A stretch of DNA of 64,000 nucleotides, taken from NCBI RefSeq assembly GCF_030285625.1, contig NZ_CP127294.1:4994501-5058500 (forward strand), given 5' to 3'. How positions within the stretch are numbered: position 1 is the first letter of the stretch; every line of letters begins with the position of its first letter. Source of the stretch: Amycolatopsis sp. 2-15 (GTDB taxonomy: Bacteria; Actinomycetota; Actinomycetes; Mycobacteriales; Pseudonocardiaceae). Shown piece after piece: positions 41,601 to 49,690 of this stretch. A model generated the notes under the pieces. It did not search any database and was not told the DNA's origin. It saw only the letters and a list, made by a program, of their open reading frames with translations. Both the position numbers and the translations under genes were made by a program.

Positions 41601-42752
41601 CTACTCCGCGCCGAGCCGGTGCAGGACCGCGGCCGCGAGCGCCGTGCGTTCGAGCATGCCCTCGACGCTGATGTGCTCGTGGCGCGCGTGGGCACCGTCG
41701 CCGACGGCGCCGAAGCCGTCGAGGACCGGGTGGCCCAGGGCGGCCACGAAGTTGCCGTCGCTGGCGCCGCCGACGGAGCATTCGCGCAGGGTCACGCCGA
41801 GCTCGGCCGCGAGGTCGCGGGCGAGCTCGTAGAGCCGTGCGATGCTCTCCGAACGTTCCATGACGGGCCGGTTCCAGCCGCCCTCCACCACCACGGTGGC
41901 ACGCGGGTCGTGGGCCGTGATGGCGGCGACGCCCGCGTCGATGCGGGCGGCTTCGGCTGCGCTGGACACACGCACGTCGATCTCGCCGCGGGCCGACCCC
42001 GCGATCACGTTCTGCCTGCTGCCGCCGGAGATCACGCCGACGTTCACGGTGGTCCCGGCGTCGAGGTCGGTCAGCGCGTGCAGCGCCAGGATCGCCCGGG
42101 CCAGCTCGTCGATCGCGCTCGCGCCCTTCGTCGGGTCGAGGCCCGCGTGCGACTCCACGCCTTTCGCGTGCACCTGGAACAGGCCCACGCCCTTGCGCGA
42201 GGTCTTCACGGCACCGTCGGCGCTCGCCTCGAACACCAGGGTCGCGCGAGTGCCCGCGGCCGCCTCCTCGATCGTCGGCCGCGAGGCGGGGCTGCCGAGC
42301 TCCTCGTCGCCGTTGAGGACCAGGCGGATCGCCGGGCGCGGCAGACCGGCGGCGTCGAGCGCCCGCAGCGCCCACACGGCGTGGACCAGGCCCGACTTCA
42401 TGTCGAAGATCCCCGGCCCGGTCGCGCGGTCGCCGTCGACGGTGAACGGCCACTCGGCGAGCGTGCCCAGCGGCCACACGGTGTCGTAGTGGCAGAGCAG
42501 GAGCACGGGCTGCTCGCCGGCGCCGGGGTAGTCGTAGACCTTGATGTCGCCGTGGCGGCCGCCGTCGACTTCGCGTACGGCGGCCGGCTCGCCCAGCCGG
42601 GTACGCAGCCATTCGTCCACCCAGGACAGTCCGCGGGTGAGACTTTCCTTGTCGTCACTGGGAGTCTCGATGCCGACGTACTCGGCGAGGTCGGCGAGCA
42701 GGTCGTCGCGGTGCGCGCGCACCCACTCGTGCAGCTCCCGGATCCCGGTCAC
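41601..42752 (-). CDS. M20-family metallopeptidase / amidohydrolase (carboxypeptidase G2-like)
   Basis: A 383-residue di-zinc hydrolase. Metal ligands are visible in LLLCHYDTVWP (His), GPGIFDMKSG (Asp) and LNGDEELGSPASR (catalytic Glu pair); VESHAGLDPTKGASAIDEL lies in the dimerisation domain and HARHEHISVEGM holds the last His. Members cleave N-acyl, N-carbamoyl or C-terminal peptide bonds. It is the last gene of a six-gene Lrp-headed operon, overlapping the ketopantoate-reductase-like gene by 4 bp, and may release an amino acid at the end of the pathway. Confidence 0.9.
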   Translation of the reverse strand: MTGIRELHEWVRAHRDDLLADLAEYVGIETPSDDKESLTRGLSWVDEWLRTRLGEPAAVREVDGGRHGDIKVYDYPGAGEQPVLLLCHYDTVWPLGTLAEWPFTVDGDRATGPGIFDMKSGLVHAVWALRALDAAGLPRPAIRLVLNGDEELGSPASRPTIEEAAAGTRATLVFEASADGAVKTSRKGVGLFQVHAKGVESHAGLDPTKGASAIDELARAILALHALTDLDAGTTVNVGVISGGSRQNVIAGSARGEIDVRVSSAAEAARIDAGVAAITAHDPRATVVVEGGWNRPVMERSESIARLYELARDLAAELGVTLRECSVGGASDGNFVAALGHPVLDGFGAVGDGAHARHEHISVEGMLERTALAAAVLHRLGAE

Positions 42753-43744
42753 AGGTGTGCCTCCAGTTCGGTGAGGTGGTCCTCGGACATCGCGGTGCCG
42801 GCCTCGACGTCGCCCAGGCGCTTGAGCACGGCTTTCAGCAGCGGCAGGCCGATCCCCAGCGCGGCGGCTTCATCGAGCACCGGCGCGTAGTGGTGGAAGA
42901 CCTCCACCGGACGGTGGCGCACGGCGATGTCGCGCCAGATCCCGCTGCGGTCCTTCGGCTGCGAGCGCAGCCAGGCCACGAGCCGGTCCGTCGCCGCTTC
43001 CCGCCCGTCGGCTCCCGGCAGGTACACGGCCGGGTCGAACTGGTCGAACGGCTCCAGCACGCGCGAGCCTGCCGCGGCGAACACCTCGGCCGCGAGAGCG
43101 TGCATCAGCGGCCGGTGCCGGTCGATGAGGTCGGCCATCGGCGCGTCGGCCAGCGCGGTCGTGGTCAGCATCGCGCCGAACCCGAGCTTGGCCCACAGGT
43201 AACCCTCGACGTTGGCGGTCGCCTTCGCCGGGCCCCACGCCTGCAGGTCGGCCACGACCTCCTCGACGCGGCCGCTGATCCGGCCGTCGGGCTCGCCGAC
43301 GACCAGGGCGCCGGCCCCGCCGTCGCGCACCACGCCGGGCTCGGCGACGTCGGCGAAGAGGTTCACGAACGCGCCCACCGTGCGCCCGGCGCCGACGAAC
43401 GAGGCGATGAGCTGCTCGTTGAGCCCGTTCTGCAGCGATACCACGAACCCGTCGGCCGCGAGGCGTGGTTCGAGCCACTGCATGGCGTGCTCAGTGGCCT
43501 GGGCTTTCACCGCGAGCAGCACGCGGCCCAGCTCCGGCGGCGCCTCGTCGGGGACGAACGCCGGGAGGTCGACGCGCTCCGTGCCTTCGGGCCGCACCAG
43601 GGTGAGTCCCTGCGAGCTGATCGCGGCCACGTGGGCCGCGTCCGCGTCGACGACCACCACCGGGTGCCCGGCTTTCGCGAGGTGGAACGCCAGCGTGCCG
43701 CCGATCGCGCCGCCACCGACCACCGTGTACGAGCGTTCAGACAT
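42749..43744 (-). CDS. 2-dehydropantoate 2-reductase family protein (catabolic context)
   Basis: A 331-residue ApbA/PanE-fold protein. YTVVGGGAIGGTLAFHLAKAGH is the NADP-binding motif, VSLQNGLNEQLIASF follows PanE, and YLWAKLGFGAMLTTT contains the catalytic Lys. The C-terminal domain is longer than in E. coli PanE. Lying between an SDR and an M20 hydrolase in an operon with a transporter, it more likely reduces or oxidises a 2-keto/2-hydroxy acid in catabolism than makes pantoate. It overlaps the SDR gene by 8 bp. Confidence 0.85.
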   Translation of the reverse strand: MSERSYTVVGGGAIGGTLAFHLAKAGHPVVVVDADAAHVAAISSQGLTLVRPEGTERVDLPAFVPDEAPPELGRVLLAVKAQATEHAMQWLEPRLAADGFVVSLQNGLNEQLIASFVGAGRTVGAFVNLFADVAEPGVVRDGGAGALVVGEPDGRISGRVEEVVADLQAWGPAKATANVEGYLWAKLGFGAMLTTTALADAPMADLIDRHRPLMHALAAEVFAAAGSRVLEPFDQFDPAVYLPGADGREAATDRLVAWLRSQPKDRSGIWRDIAVRHRPVEVFHHYAPVLDEAAALGIGLPLLKAVLKRLGDVEAGTAMSEDHLTELEAHL

Positions 43745-44540
43745 GCGTGGTTCCCTTCTGCGGCATGCCTTCTTGGACCGCCGTTTCGCCGGACCAGTGC
43801 AACGGCAGGCCCGCCGCACCCGCGGTCGAGCCGCCGTCGACGCGCAGCACCGTGCCGGTGATCCACCCGGCCTCCGGGCCGGCCAGCCAGAACACGGCGC
43901 CGGCGATCTCACCCGGCGCGCCGCGGCGGCCGAGCGGGTTCACCGACACGGCCGCCGCGTAGGCCTCGGTCACGGGGTTGGCTTCGCTGTCGACCGTGAC
44001 GAACCCGGGGCTCACGGCGTTGACGCGGATGCCGTGCGGGCCGAGTTCCACGGCGCACGCCTTGGTCGCCATCTCCAGCGCGGCCTTCGACGTCGCGTAG
44101 TGCGAGGCGCCGGGGCGCGCGCGAGTGGCGGCGCCGGAGGAGATGTTCACGACCGTGCCGGCGGTGCCGGCGGCCACGTGCTTGCGTCCGAACGCGACGG
44201 TAGTCAGCACCGCGGCTCGCACGTTCACGTCCTGCACGCGGTCCCACCGCTGCGCCGTCATGTCGAGCAGCCGCGTGGCGGGGTAGATGCCGGCGGCGTT
44301 GACCAGCACGTCGACCGCGCCGGCCGCGTCCACCAGGCCTTCGGCGTAGGCGGCGTCGGCGAGGTCGCCGGGCAGCTCGGTCACAGCCGCGCCGTGGTCG
44401 GCGCGCAGCTTTTCGGCCACTGTGGACAGTTCGGCCGGACGCAGGTCCGCGCACGCCAGCCGGTCGCCCGCGGCGGCGAAGCGGGCCGCGATCGCGGCCC
44501 CGATCCCGCCGGCGGCGCCGGTCACCAGGACAGTACGCAT
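43737..44540 (-). CDS. SDR-family oxidoreductase
   Basis: A 267-residue classical SDR. TGAAGGIGAAIAARFAAAG is the cofactor motif, VNAAGIYPA the NAG region, NISSGAATRARPGASHYATSKAALE holds the catalytic Ser, Tyr and Lys, and VNAVSPGFVTVDSE follows. The acidic residue in ADLRP suggests NAD. A C-terminal extension of about 20 residues follows the standard VDGGS end. It belongs to the Lrp-headed operon, adjacent to the MHS transporter gene with no gap. Confidence 0.92.
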   Translation of the reverse strand: MRTVLVTGAAGGIGAAIAARFAAAGDRLACADLRPAELSTVAEKLRADHGAAVTELPGDLADAAYAEGLVDAAGAVDVLVNAAGIYPATRLLDMTAQRWDRVQDVNVRAAVLTTVAFGRKHVAAGTAGTVVNISSGAATRARPGASHYATSKAALEMATKACAVELGPHGIRVNAVSPGFVTVDSEANPVTEAYAAAVSVNPLGRRGAPGEIAGAVFWLAGPEAGWITGTVLRVDGGSTAGAAGLPLHWSGETAVQEGMPQKGTTHV

Positions 44541-45839
44541 CTAGAGCTGTTTTCCCTTCGTCTCGGGCATCGTGAGGTACACGGCGACGCCGATCAGCGC
44601 GGCGACGGCGACGTAGATCCACACGAGGTCACCGTGGTGGTTGGCGTTGAGCCAGGTCGTGATGTACGGCGCGGTGCCGCCGAACACGGCGACGGCCAGC
44701 GCGTAGGGCAGCCCGATGCCGGTGGTGCGCACCTCGGGCGGGAACTGCTCGGCCATGATCACGGCGCAGTTGGCCGAGTAACCGACGATCAGCACGAGCC
44801 CGATGAGCTCGATCACGAACACGCTCCAGAACCCGTTGGCCAGGAAGTGGAACGCGGGCCACGCGAAGATCACGAACCCGGCCGCGAACGCCGTCGTCGT
44901 GGGCTTGCGGCCGATGCGGTCGGACAGCAGGCCGCCGAAGGGCAGCAGGCAGATGAACACGAGCATGGCCAGCGTGTTGGCCAGCAGCGCCGTCTTGAGC
45001 GGGATGCCGGTGGCGAGGTGGGCATAGGCCGGCATGTAGCTGACCCACACGTAGTAGATGAGCGTGCCGGCGATCGTCACGCCGGCCACGCGCAGCGCCG
45101 CACCCGGGTGGTCGCGGAACATGGCGACGACGGGGTTGCGGCGCGGCTTGGCGGTGATCTTGCCGAACGCCTCCGTCTCGTGCACCGAGCGGCGCAGCCA
45201 CAGGCCGACCAGGCCCAGCAGCCCGGCGACGCCGAACGCGAGCCGCCAGCCCCAGCCGTGCAGGTCGGAGTCGGACAGCGTCGAGTTGAGGATGGTGCCC
45301 AGCAGGGCGGCGATGAGCGAGCCGGCACCGACGGAGACCTGTTGCCAGGATCCGGCGAACGCGCGGCGCCCGGTGGCGGCCGACTCGATGAGGAACGCCG
45401 ACGACGAACCGAACTCGCCGCCCGCCGAGAAGCCCTGCACGAGCCGTGCCAGCAGCAGCACGATCGGAGCGCCGACGCCGATCTGGGTGTAGGTGGGGCA
45501 GACCGCGATCACGATCGACGCGCCCGCCATCAGCGAGATGGTGAGCGTGAGGCCCTTCTTGCGGCCACGCCGGTCGGCGTAGGCGCCGAGCACCGCGCCG
45601 CCGATCGGGCGCATCACGAAACCGACCGCGAACACGGCCAACGTGGACAGCAGGGCCGTGGTTTCGTTGCCGCCGGCGAAGAACTGGCCGGCGAACACGG
45701 GGGAGAACGTGGCGTACACCGCCCAGTCGACCCATTCTACGGTGTTGCCGATGGCGCCGGCGACGATCGCCTTGCGCTGCTGCGGGTTGAGCCGATGGGT
45801 GGCGACGGAGGTGTCCGAAGTGGACGGGACCGTGGTCAT
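44541..45839 (-). CDS. MFS transporter, MHS (metabolite:H+ symporter) type
   Basis: A 432-residue 12-helix permease. GNTVEWVDWAVYATFSPVFAGQFF at helix 1, GAYADRRGRKKGL in the helix 2-3 loop, and LVQGFSAGGEFGSSSAFLIE at helix 4 are MHS signatures. It should import the organic acid or zwitterion degraded by the surrounding genes. ATG 45839 overlaps the deacetylase-like gene stop by 4 bp. It is only distantly similar to the other MHS transporter at 19503-20867. Confidence 0.92.
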   Translation of the reverse strand: MTTVPSTSDTSVATHRLNPQQRKAIVAGAIGNTVEWVDWAVYATFSPVFAGQFFAGGNETTALLSTLAVFAVGFVMRPIGGAVLGAYADRRGRKKGLTLTISLMAGASIVIAVCPTYTQIGVGAPIVLLLARLVQGFSAGGEFGSSSAFLIESAATGRRAFAGSWQQVSVGAGSLIAALLGTILNSTLSDSDLHGWGWRLAFGVAGLLGLVGLWLRRSVHETEAFGKITAKPRRNPVVAMFRDHPGAALRVAGVTIAGTLIYYVWVSYMPAYAHLATGIPLKTALLANTLAMLVFICLLPFGGLLSDRIGRKPTTTAFAAGFVIFAWPAFHFLANGFWSVFVIELIGLVLIVGYSANCAVIMAEQFPPEVRTTGIGLPYALAVAVFGGTAPYITTWLNANHHGDLVWIYVAVAALIGVAVYLTMPETKGKQL

Positions 45840-46732
45840 GGGTGGGCCTCCCCGCTGGTGAGGACGTGGTCGACGACCTGGGCGTGGGTGGCGAACCACA
45901 CGCCGTCGTGGCCGCTGATGTGGTCGAGCAGCTCGGTGAGGATCGCGACGCGCGAGCGGTGGCCGATGATGTGCGGGTGCATGGTGAGCTGGAAGAGCCC
46001 GCCTTCGGCGTACGCGGCGTCGAACTCGTCGCGCCAGATCGAGAGCACCCCGCGTGGCGGCGTATACGGCCGCAGCGAGGCGAAGCGGTCCATCATGAAA
46101 TACGGCGCGTCGTCGCGGATCCACTCCACGGGCAGCTCGACGATGCCGGTGGGCTCGCCATTCTCGATCAGCTCGTAGCAGTCGTCGTCGGCCATCAGCG
46201 AGGAGTCGTACTTCAGGCCGAGCTCGCGCGTGATGGTGAGCGTGTGGGCCGAGAAGTCCCACGACGGCGTGCGGATGCCGACCGGACGGGTGCCGGTGAG
46301 GCGTTCCAGCACGTCGGCGGCGCGGAAGGCGAGGTCACGCTCCTCGGTCTCCGTGAGCGCGGTGTTGCGTTCGTGGATCCAGCCGTGCAGGGCCACCTCG
46401 TGCCCGGCGTCCACATAGGACTTGACCTCGCCGTCGTGCAGCAGCGCCGACACGGCGGGGACGAAGAAGGACGCGGGCGCGCCGAAGCGGTCCAGCAGCT
46501 TGAGCAGACGCGGCACGCCGACGCGGGCGCCGTACTCGCCTTGCGCGAGCTTGCCGGGCAGCACTTCGCCGTCACGCAGGGCGGGCGTCTCGTGGTCGGA
46601 GTCGAACGACAGCGCCACGGCCACCTTCGCGCCGCCCGGCCACGAAGCCGGGCGCAGCGACCGGCCGGCGCGGACGTGCTCGACGTGCCCCCGCCACGTC
46701 TTCTCGTCCCAGAGCCACGGTTGTTCGGTCAT
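45836..46732 (-). CDS. Polysaccharide deacetylase-fold hydrolase (PuuE allantoinase / cyclic imidase-like)
   Basis: A 298-residue NodB-homology protein without a signal peptide, so cytosolic. VALSFDSDHETPALRDGE replaces the usual TFDDGP, the metal site HEVALHGWIHERN has the H-x3-H pair, and RTPSWDFSAHTL corresponds to motif 3. Intracellular members of this branch include PuuE allantoinases and bacterial cyclic-imide hydrolases rather than chitin or peptidoglycan deacetylases. Between an Lrp regulator and an MHS transporter it probably opens a cyclic amide or imide. It overlaps both neighbours by 4 bp. Confidence 0.85.
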   Translation of the reverse strand: MTEQPWLWDEKTWRGHVEHVRAGRSLRPASWPGGAKVAVALSFDSDHETPALRDGEVLPGKLAQGEYGARVGVPRLLKLLDRFGAPASFFVPAVSALLHDGEVKSYVDAGHEVALHGWIHERNTALTETEERDLAFRAADVLERLTGTRPVGIRTPSWDFSAHTLTITRELGLKYDSSLMADDDCYELIENGEPTGIVELPVEWIRDDAPYFMMDRFASLRPYTPPRGVLSIWRDEFDAAYAEGGLFQLTMHPHIIGHRSRVAILTELLDHISGHDGVWFATHAQVVDHVLTSGEAHP

Positions 46733-47739
46733 GCTTCCTCCCAGGTTGCTGTGGCCGCGGGCGTGGGCGACCAGGCGCGTTTGAGGGTCGATACCTGCAG
46801 GGTCACGTCGGCTTCCCGCAGGCCCGGCAGGGCGCCGACGACGTCGGTGGTGTGACGGTAGAGCTCGCCGTAGTGGCGCAGCACGATCTGGCCGACGAGG
46901 TTGAAGCGGCCGGTCGTGGCGCTGAGGTACTTGGTGCCCGCGTGCGCGGCGAGCTGCTGCCCGGCGCGGTCGAGCTCGGCCGGGACGACCGAGAGCCAGA
47001 GCATGAACTCCAGCGCGTAGCCGAACATCGCGGGCTCGGCGAGCGTGCGGAACCGCAGGCAGCCGCGGCGTACGAGGGAGTCGACGCGGCGCGCGACGGT
47101 GGACTCGCTCGTGCCGACCTGGCGGGAGACCTCTTTGAACGAGAGCCGGCCGTCTTCGCCGAGCGCGGCGCTGATCGCGAGGTCCAGCTCGTCGAGCTGC
47201 TCCGGCGGGCGTTCCCAGTGCTGTTCCTCGAACGGGCGCACCTCGCCGCCGCGCAGCTCGGCCGCCGCTTCCGCGCTGAGCTCGCCGGAGTTCCAGTCGT
47301 GGTTGGAGGTGAACGTGCGCATCACCGCGAAGGTCTCGGCGTCGCGGACGTTGTCGGCGGCGGGGAAATCGCCCTGCAGACGGGCGATGTCGCGGTAGGT
47401 CGGGAGCACGAACTCGGCGGAGCAGTCGGCGCTGCCGGCGAGCACGGTGGCGTAGCGGACCTCGGGCCGCGCGGCCAGCTCCTCGGCGACGGCGGCCGCG
47501 GTGCCCGGCCGGCATCGCAGCCGCGCCAGCACCGGCACGCCGAGGCCGCAGCGCAGCACGTCGACCACGCCGATCACGCGCAGCTGGCCGGATTCCGTCA
47601 GCTGGCCGGCACGGCGCAGCACGGTGGACTCGCTCGTGCCCACGTGCCGGGCGATCGCGCCCCACGACGCGCGCCCGTTGAGCTGCAGCGCGGCGACGAT
47701 GCGCCGGTCGAGATCGCTGACTTTGACGTCGTCGGGCAT
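46729..47739 (-). CDS. Lrp/AsnC-family regulator with two tandem DNA-binding/RAM units
   Basis: A 336-residue protein about twice the usual Lrp length. Unit 1 has LDRRIVAALQLNGRASWGAIARHVGTSESTVLRRAGQL and a RAM-like domain; unit 2 repeats LDLAISAALGEDGRLSFKEVSRQVGTSESTVARRVDSL and a second effector domain. Double-unit Lrps are known in actinobacteria and usually respond to an amino acid or related metabolite. ATG 47739 was chosen; the upstream in-frame TTG lies beyond a palindrome that is probably its own operator. It heads the six-gene operon down to 41601. Confidence 0.9.
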   Translation of the reverse strand: MPDDVKVSDLDRRIVAALQLNGRASWGAIARHVGTSESTVLRRAGQLTESGQLRVIGVVDVLRCGLGVPVLARLRCRPGTAAAVAEELAARPEVRYATVLAGSADCSAEFVLPTYRDIARLQGDFPAADNVRDAETFAVMRTFTSNHDWNSGELSAEAAAELRGGEVRPFEEQHWERPPEQLDELDLAISAALGEDGRLSFKEVSRQVGTSESTVARRVDSLVRRGCLRFRTLAEPAMFGYALEFMLWLSVVPAELDRAGQQLAAHAGTKYLSATTGRFNLVGQIVLRHYGELYRHTTDVVGALPGLREADVTLQVSTLKRAWSPTPAATATWEEA

Positions 47740-47740
47740 G

Positions 47741-47759
47741 CCTGCATCGTGGATGCAGG
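47741..47759. promoter_or_regulatory. Perfect 8-3-8 palindrome, probable Lrp operator
   Basis: CCTGCATC-GTG-GATGCAGG begins one base before the Lrp start codon on the minus strand. A TTGACG hexamer (47764-47769) follows immediately upstream, so the palindrome would overlap the promoter core. It is well placed for autoregulation of the whole operon. Confidence 0.6.
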
Positions 47760-47777
47760 AAAACGTCAAGTCAAGGG

Positions 47778-48335
47778 TCAGGTCTGCAAGAAACCAGCGT
47801 TCTGGAGGCTCAGGAAGCGTTCCATCGCCGCGTCGACGGCTTCCCGGTCACCCGTGGTGACGAGGTCGAGCAGCAGCCCGCGCGCCACGGCGAGGCCGAG
47901 CCGGGCCTGTGCCGCGCGGTGCTGCTCGGGCACGCCGAGCCGTTCGAGCAGCACCTCGATGGGCCCGAGCCAGCCGTCGATCACGCCGTCGAGGAACTCG
48001 GCCGTGCCGGGCGCGCCGCCGAGGGCTTGGCCGTAGAGCTGGAAGAAGAGCTTTTCGTTGTGGCGCAGCGCTTCGTCGGTGAGCCGGCGCCAGAACGCGC
48101 GCGCCAGCTCGTCCGGCGGCAGGCTCGAGTCGAGGTCGGCCAGCACGGCGCGCTGCCGGCGTTCCACCTCGCGCGCGAGCTCCGTGAGCAGGCCTTCTTT
48201 CGAGCCGAAGTGATAGATGAGCATCCGGTGGCTCGTGCCCAGCGCCGTCGCGAGCGCTCGAAGGCTCTGGTCCGCCCCGTTTCGCGCGATGTGCTCGGTG
48301 GCCGCGTCGAGGAGCTTCGCCCTTGCCTCCGTCAT
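47778..48335 (-). CDS. TetR-family transcriptional regulator
   Basis: A 185-residue TetR protein: KLLDAATEHIARNGADQSLRALATALGTSHRMLIYHFGSKEGLL is the helix-turn-helix, and the remainder is helical. Two tandem palindromes (48336-48365) begin directly at its start codon. On the minus strand TACCAT within them ends 7 nt before the ATG, so transcription is probably leaderless and self-repressed. It is divergent from an SRPBCC gene that shares the operators. Confidence 0.92.
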   Translation of the reverse strand: MTEARAKLLDAATEHIARNGADQSLRALATALGTSHRMLIYHFGSKEGLLTELAREVERRQRAVLADLDSSLPPDELARAFWRRLTDEALRHNEKLFFQLYGQALGGAPGTAEFLDGVIDGWLGPIEVLLERLGVPEQHRAAQARLGLAVARGLLLDLVTTGDREAVDAAMERFLSLQNAGFLQT

Positions 48336-48365
48336 GTACCAGATGGTACATGTACCACGTGGTAC
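48336..48365. promoter_or_regulatory. Two tandem TetR-type palindromes between divergent genes
   Basis: GTACCA-GA-TGGTAC (48336-48349) and GTACCA-CG-TGGTAC (48352-48365) are perfect repeats with centres 16 bp apart. They fill the gap between tetR and the SRPBCC gene, covering the predicted -10 of tetR and the upstream region of the other gene, so both genes are likely repressed by the TetR dimer pair. Confidence 0.75.
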
Positions 48366-48385
48366 ACGCGCTTCGAGGAGGCCTG

Positions 48386-48820
48386 ATGCAACGAATCTCG
48401 GTCCGGGCCCACACGTCCGCCGACTCGGCGACGGTCTACGCGCTCCTGCGCGACGGCGAGAGCTGGCCGCGCTGGTCGCCGCTGGGCTCGTTCGAACTGG
48501 CGCAGGCGGGCGCGGCCGAGCGCGAGGGGCTGGGCGCGCTGCGCGTGTTCCGCACCGGCCGCACGCGCTCGTGCGAGGAGGTGATCGAACTGGTCCCCGA
48601 CCGCCGGTTCGGCTACGCGCTGCGCAGCGGCCTGCCCCTGCGCGACTACCGCGCGTACGTCGACCTCACCCCGGTCGACGGCGGCACGGAGATCCACTGG
48701 CACTCGTCGTTCACGGGCAAGGTGCCGGGGACGGGGTGGTTCTACCGGCTGGTGCTCGGGCGGTTCATCGGCCGGGTGGTGGCGGGTCTGGTGGCGGAGA
48801 CTTCGCGGGTGGCCCGGTAG
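48386..48820 (+). CDS. SRPBCC-family (polyketide cyclase/START-like) protein
   Basis: A 144-residue helix-grip protein. It begins MQRISVRAHTSADSATVYALLRDGESWPRWSP, typical of SRPBCC ligand-binding proteins, and continues with GALRVFRTGRTRSCEEVIEL and TEIHWHSSFTGKVPG. The pocket should bind a hydrophobic small molecule; an enzymatic role cannot be assumed. ATG 48386 has GAGGAGG 4 nt upstream; in-frame codons further up fall inside the operators. Divergent from and presumably controlled by the TetR gene. Confidence 0.88.
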   Translation: MQRISVRAHTSADSATVYALLRDGESWPRWSPLGSFELAQAGAAEREGLGALRVFRTGRTRSCEEVIELVPDRRFGYALRSGLPLRDYRAYVDLTPVDGGTEIHWHSSFTGKVPGTGWFYRLVLGRFIGRVVAGLVAETSRVAR

Positions 48821-48902
48821 GGCCCGGCGCCGGGGTTCGGGCAGCGCTGCGCCGGGGGTGCGGCGTTGTCCGGTGATGTCCCGGCCGGGGGCGTCCGGGA
48901 GT

Positions 48903-48925
48903 GTTACTCTCTTTGGGAGAGTGAC
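48903..48925. promoter_or_regulatory. Inverted repeat upstream of the hxlR gene
   Basis: GTTACTCTC-TTTGG-GAGAGTGAC pairs at 8 of 9 positions per arm. It lies just before the ribosome site (GGAGG, 48931-48935), where HxlR-type proteins often bind to control their own gene. Confidence 0.55.
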
Positions 48926-48941
48926 ACCGAGGAGGCCTGTG

Positions 48942-49313
48942 GTGCTGGGAAACCCTTACGACCGCGACTGCCCGACCCGTCAGCTCCTCGACCGCATCGG
49001 CGACCAGTGGACCGTCCTCATCGTCGGCTCGCTGCGCGAAGGCCCGCTGCGCTTCACCCAGATCGGCAAACGCGTCGAGGGCATCTCCCAGAAGGTCCTG
49101 ACGCAAACCCTGCGCAGCCTCGTCCGCGACGGCATCCTCACGCGCACCGCGTACCCCGTCATCCCACCCCGCGTGGAATACGAACTCACCCCGCTGGGCC
49201 GTGACCTGGCCGAGCCTCTCGACATGCTCGCCGGCTGGGCCCGCCACCACATGAACCAGGTGACCGCCGCCCGTGAAGCCTTCGACGCGGAACACGCGCC
49301 GGCATCGGCTTGA
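48942..49313 (+). CDS. HxlR-family winged-helix regulator
   Basis: A 123-residue HxlR protein. It opens LGNPYDRDCPTRQLLDRIGDQWTVLIVGSL and continues with GPLRFTQIGKRVEGISQKVLTQTLRSLVRDG, the winged helix, then YELTPLGRDL. The Cys in RDCPTRQ is the conserved N-terminal Cys that in some members senses aldehydes or redox stress. GTG 48942 is 6 nt after GGAGG; the adjacent GTG at 48939 is the alternative. The VOC gene 10 bp downstream is probably cotranscribed and may detoxify the inducing compound. Confidence 0.9.
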   Translation: MLGNPYDRDCPTRQLLDRIGDQWTVLIVGSLREGPLRFTQIGKRVEGISQKVLTQTLRSLVRDGILTRTAYPVIPPRVEYELTPLGRDLAEPLDMLAGWARHHMNQVTAAREAFDAEHAPASA

Positions 49314-49323
49314 GCGCCGGGGC

Positions 49324-49677
49324 ATGACGAACCGCTGGGTCGGCGTGACCGTCGACTGCGTTGACGTGGAACGGGTCGCGGAGTTCTGGAGCGCGCTGCT
49401 GGACCGCCCGCAGGACCGGTCCAGGCCCGGCTGGGTCTACCTCGGCCACGCGGGCGACCCACAGCCCCGCCTCGTCTTCCAGCCCGTGACCGAACCGAAC
49501 CACGGCAAGGTGCGCTTGCACCTCGACGTCGCGGTCGACGACATCGCCGAGGGCGTCGCCCAGGTGCTGGCTCTCGGCGGTCGGTCGACCGGTGAACGGC
49601 ACGACTACGTCGAAGGCGTTGTCGTCGTGATGGCCGACCCGGAACAGCACGGGTTCTGCCTGGTCGAGTACTTCTGA
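49324..49677 (+). CDS. VOC (glyoxalase-like) family protein
   Basis: A 117-residue protein: WVGVTVDCVDVERVAEFWSALLDR opens the first unit, and VVMADPEQHGFCLVEYF ends the second. Same actinobacterial glyoxalase-like branch as the protein at 15313-15747, with no assigned substrate. It follows hxlR by 10 bp in the same direction and converges on an alcohol dehydrogenase gene. Confidence 0.85.
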   Translation: MTNRWVGVTVDCVDVERVAEFWSALLDRPQDRSRPGWVYLGHAGDPQPRLVFQPVTEPNHGKVRLHLDVAVDDIAEGVAQVLALGGRSTGERHDYVEGVVVVMADPEQHGFCLVEYF

Positions 49678-49690
49678 CCCGGACCGTGGG

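Noticed and set aside
43212..46178. A 988-codon open frame on the plus strand
   Set aside because: It runs antisense through the KPR, SDR, MFS and deacetylase genes, has Arg/Pro/Gly/His-rich low-complexity content and no family match. Such shadows are expected in DNA with very high GC at third codon positions.
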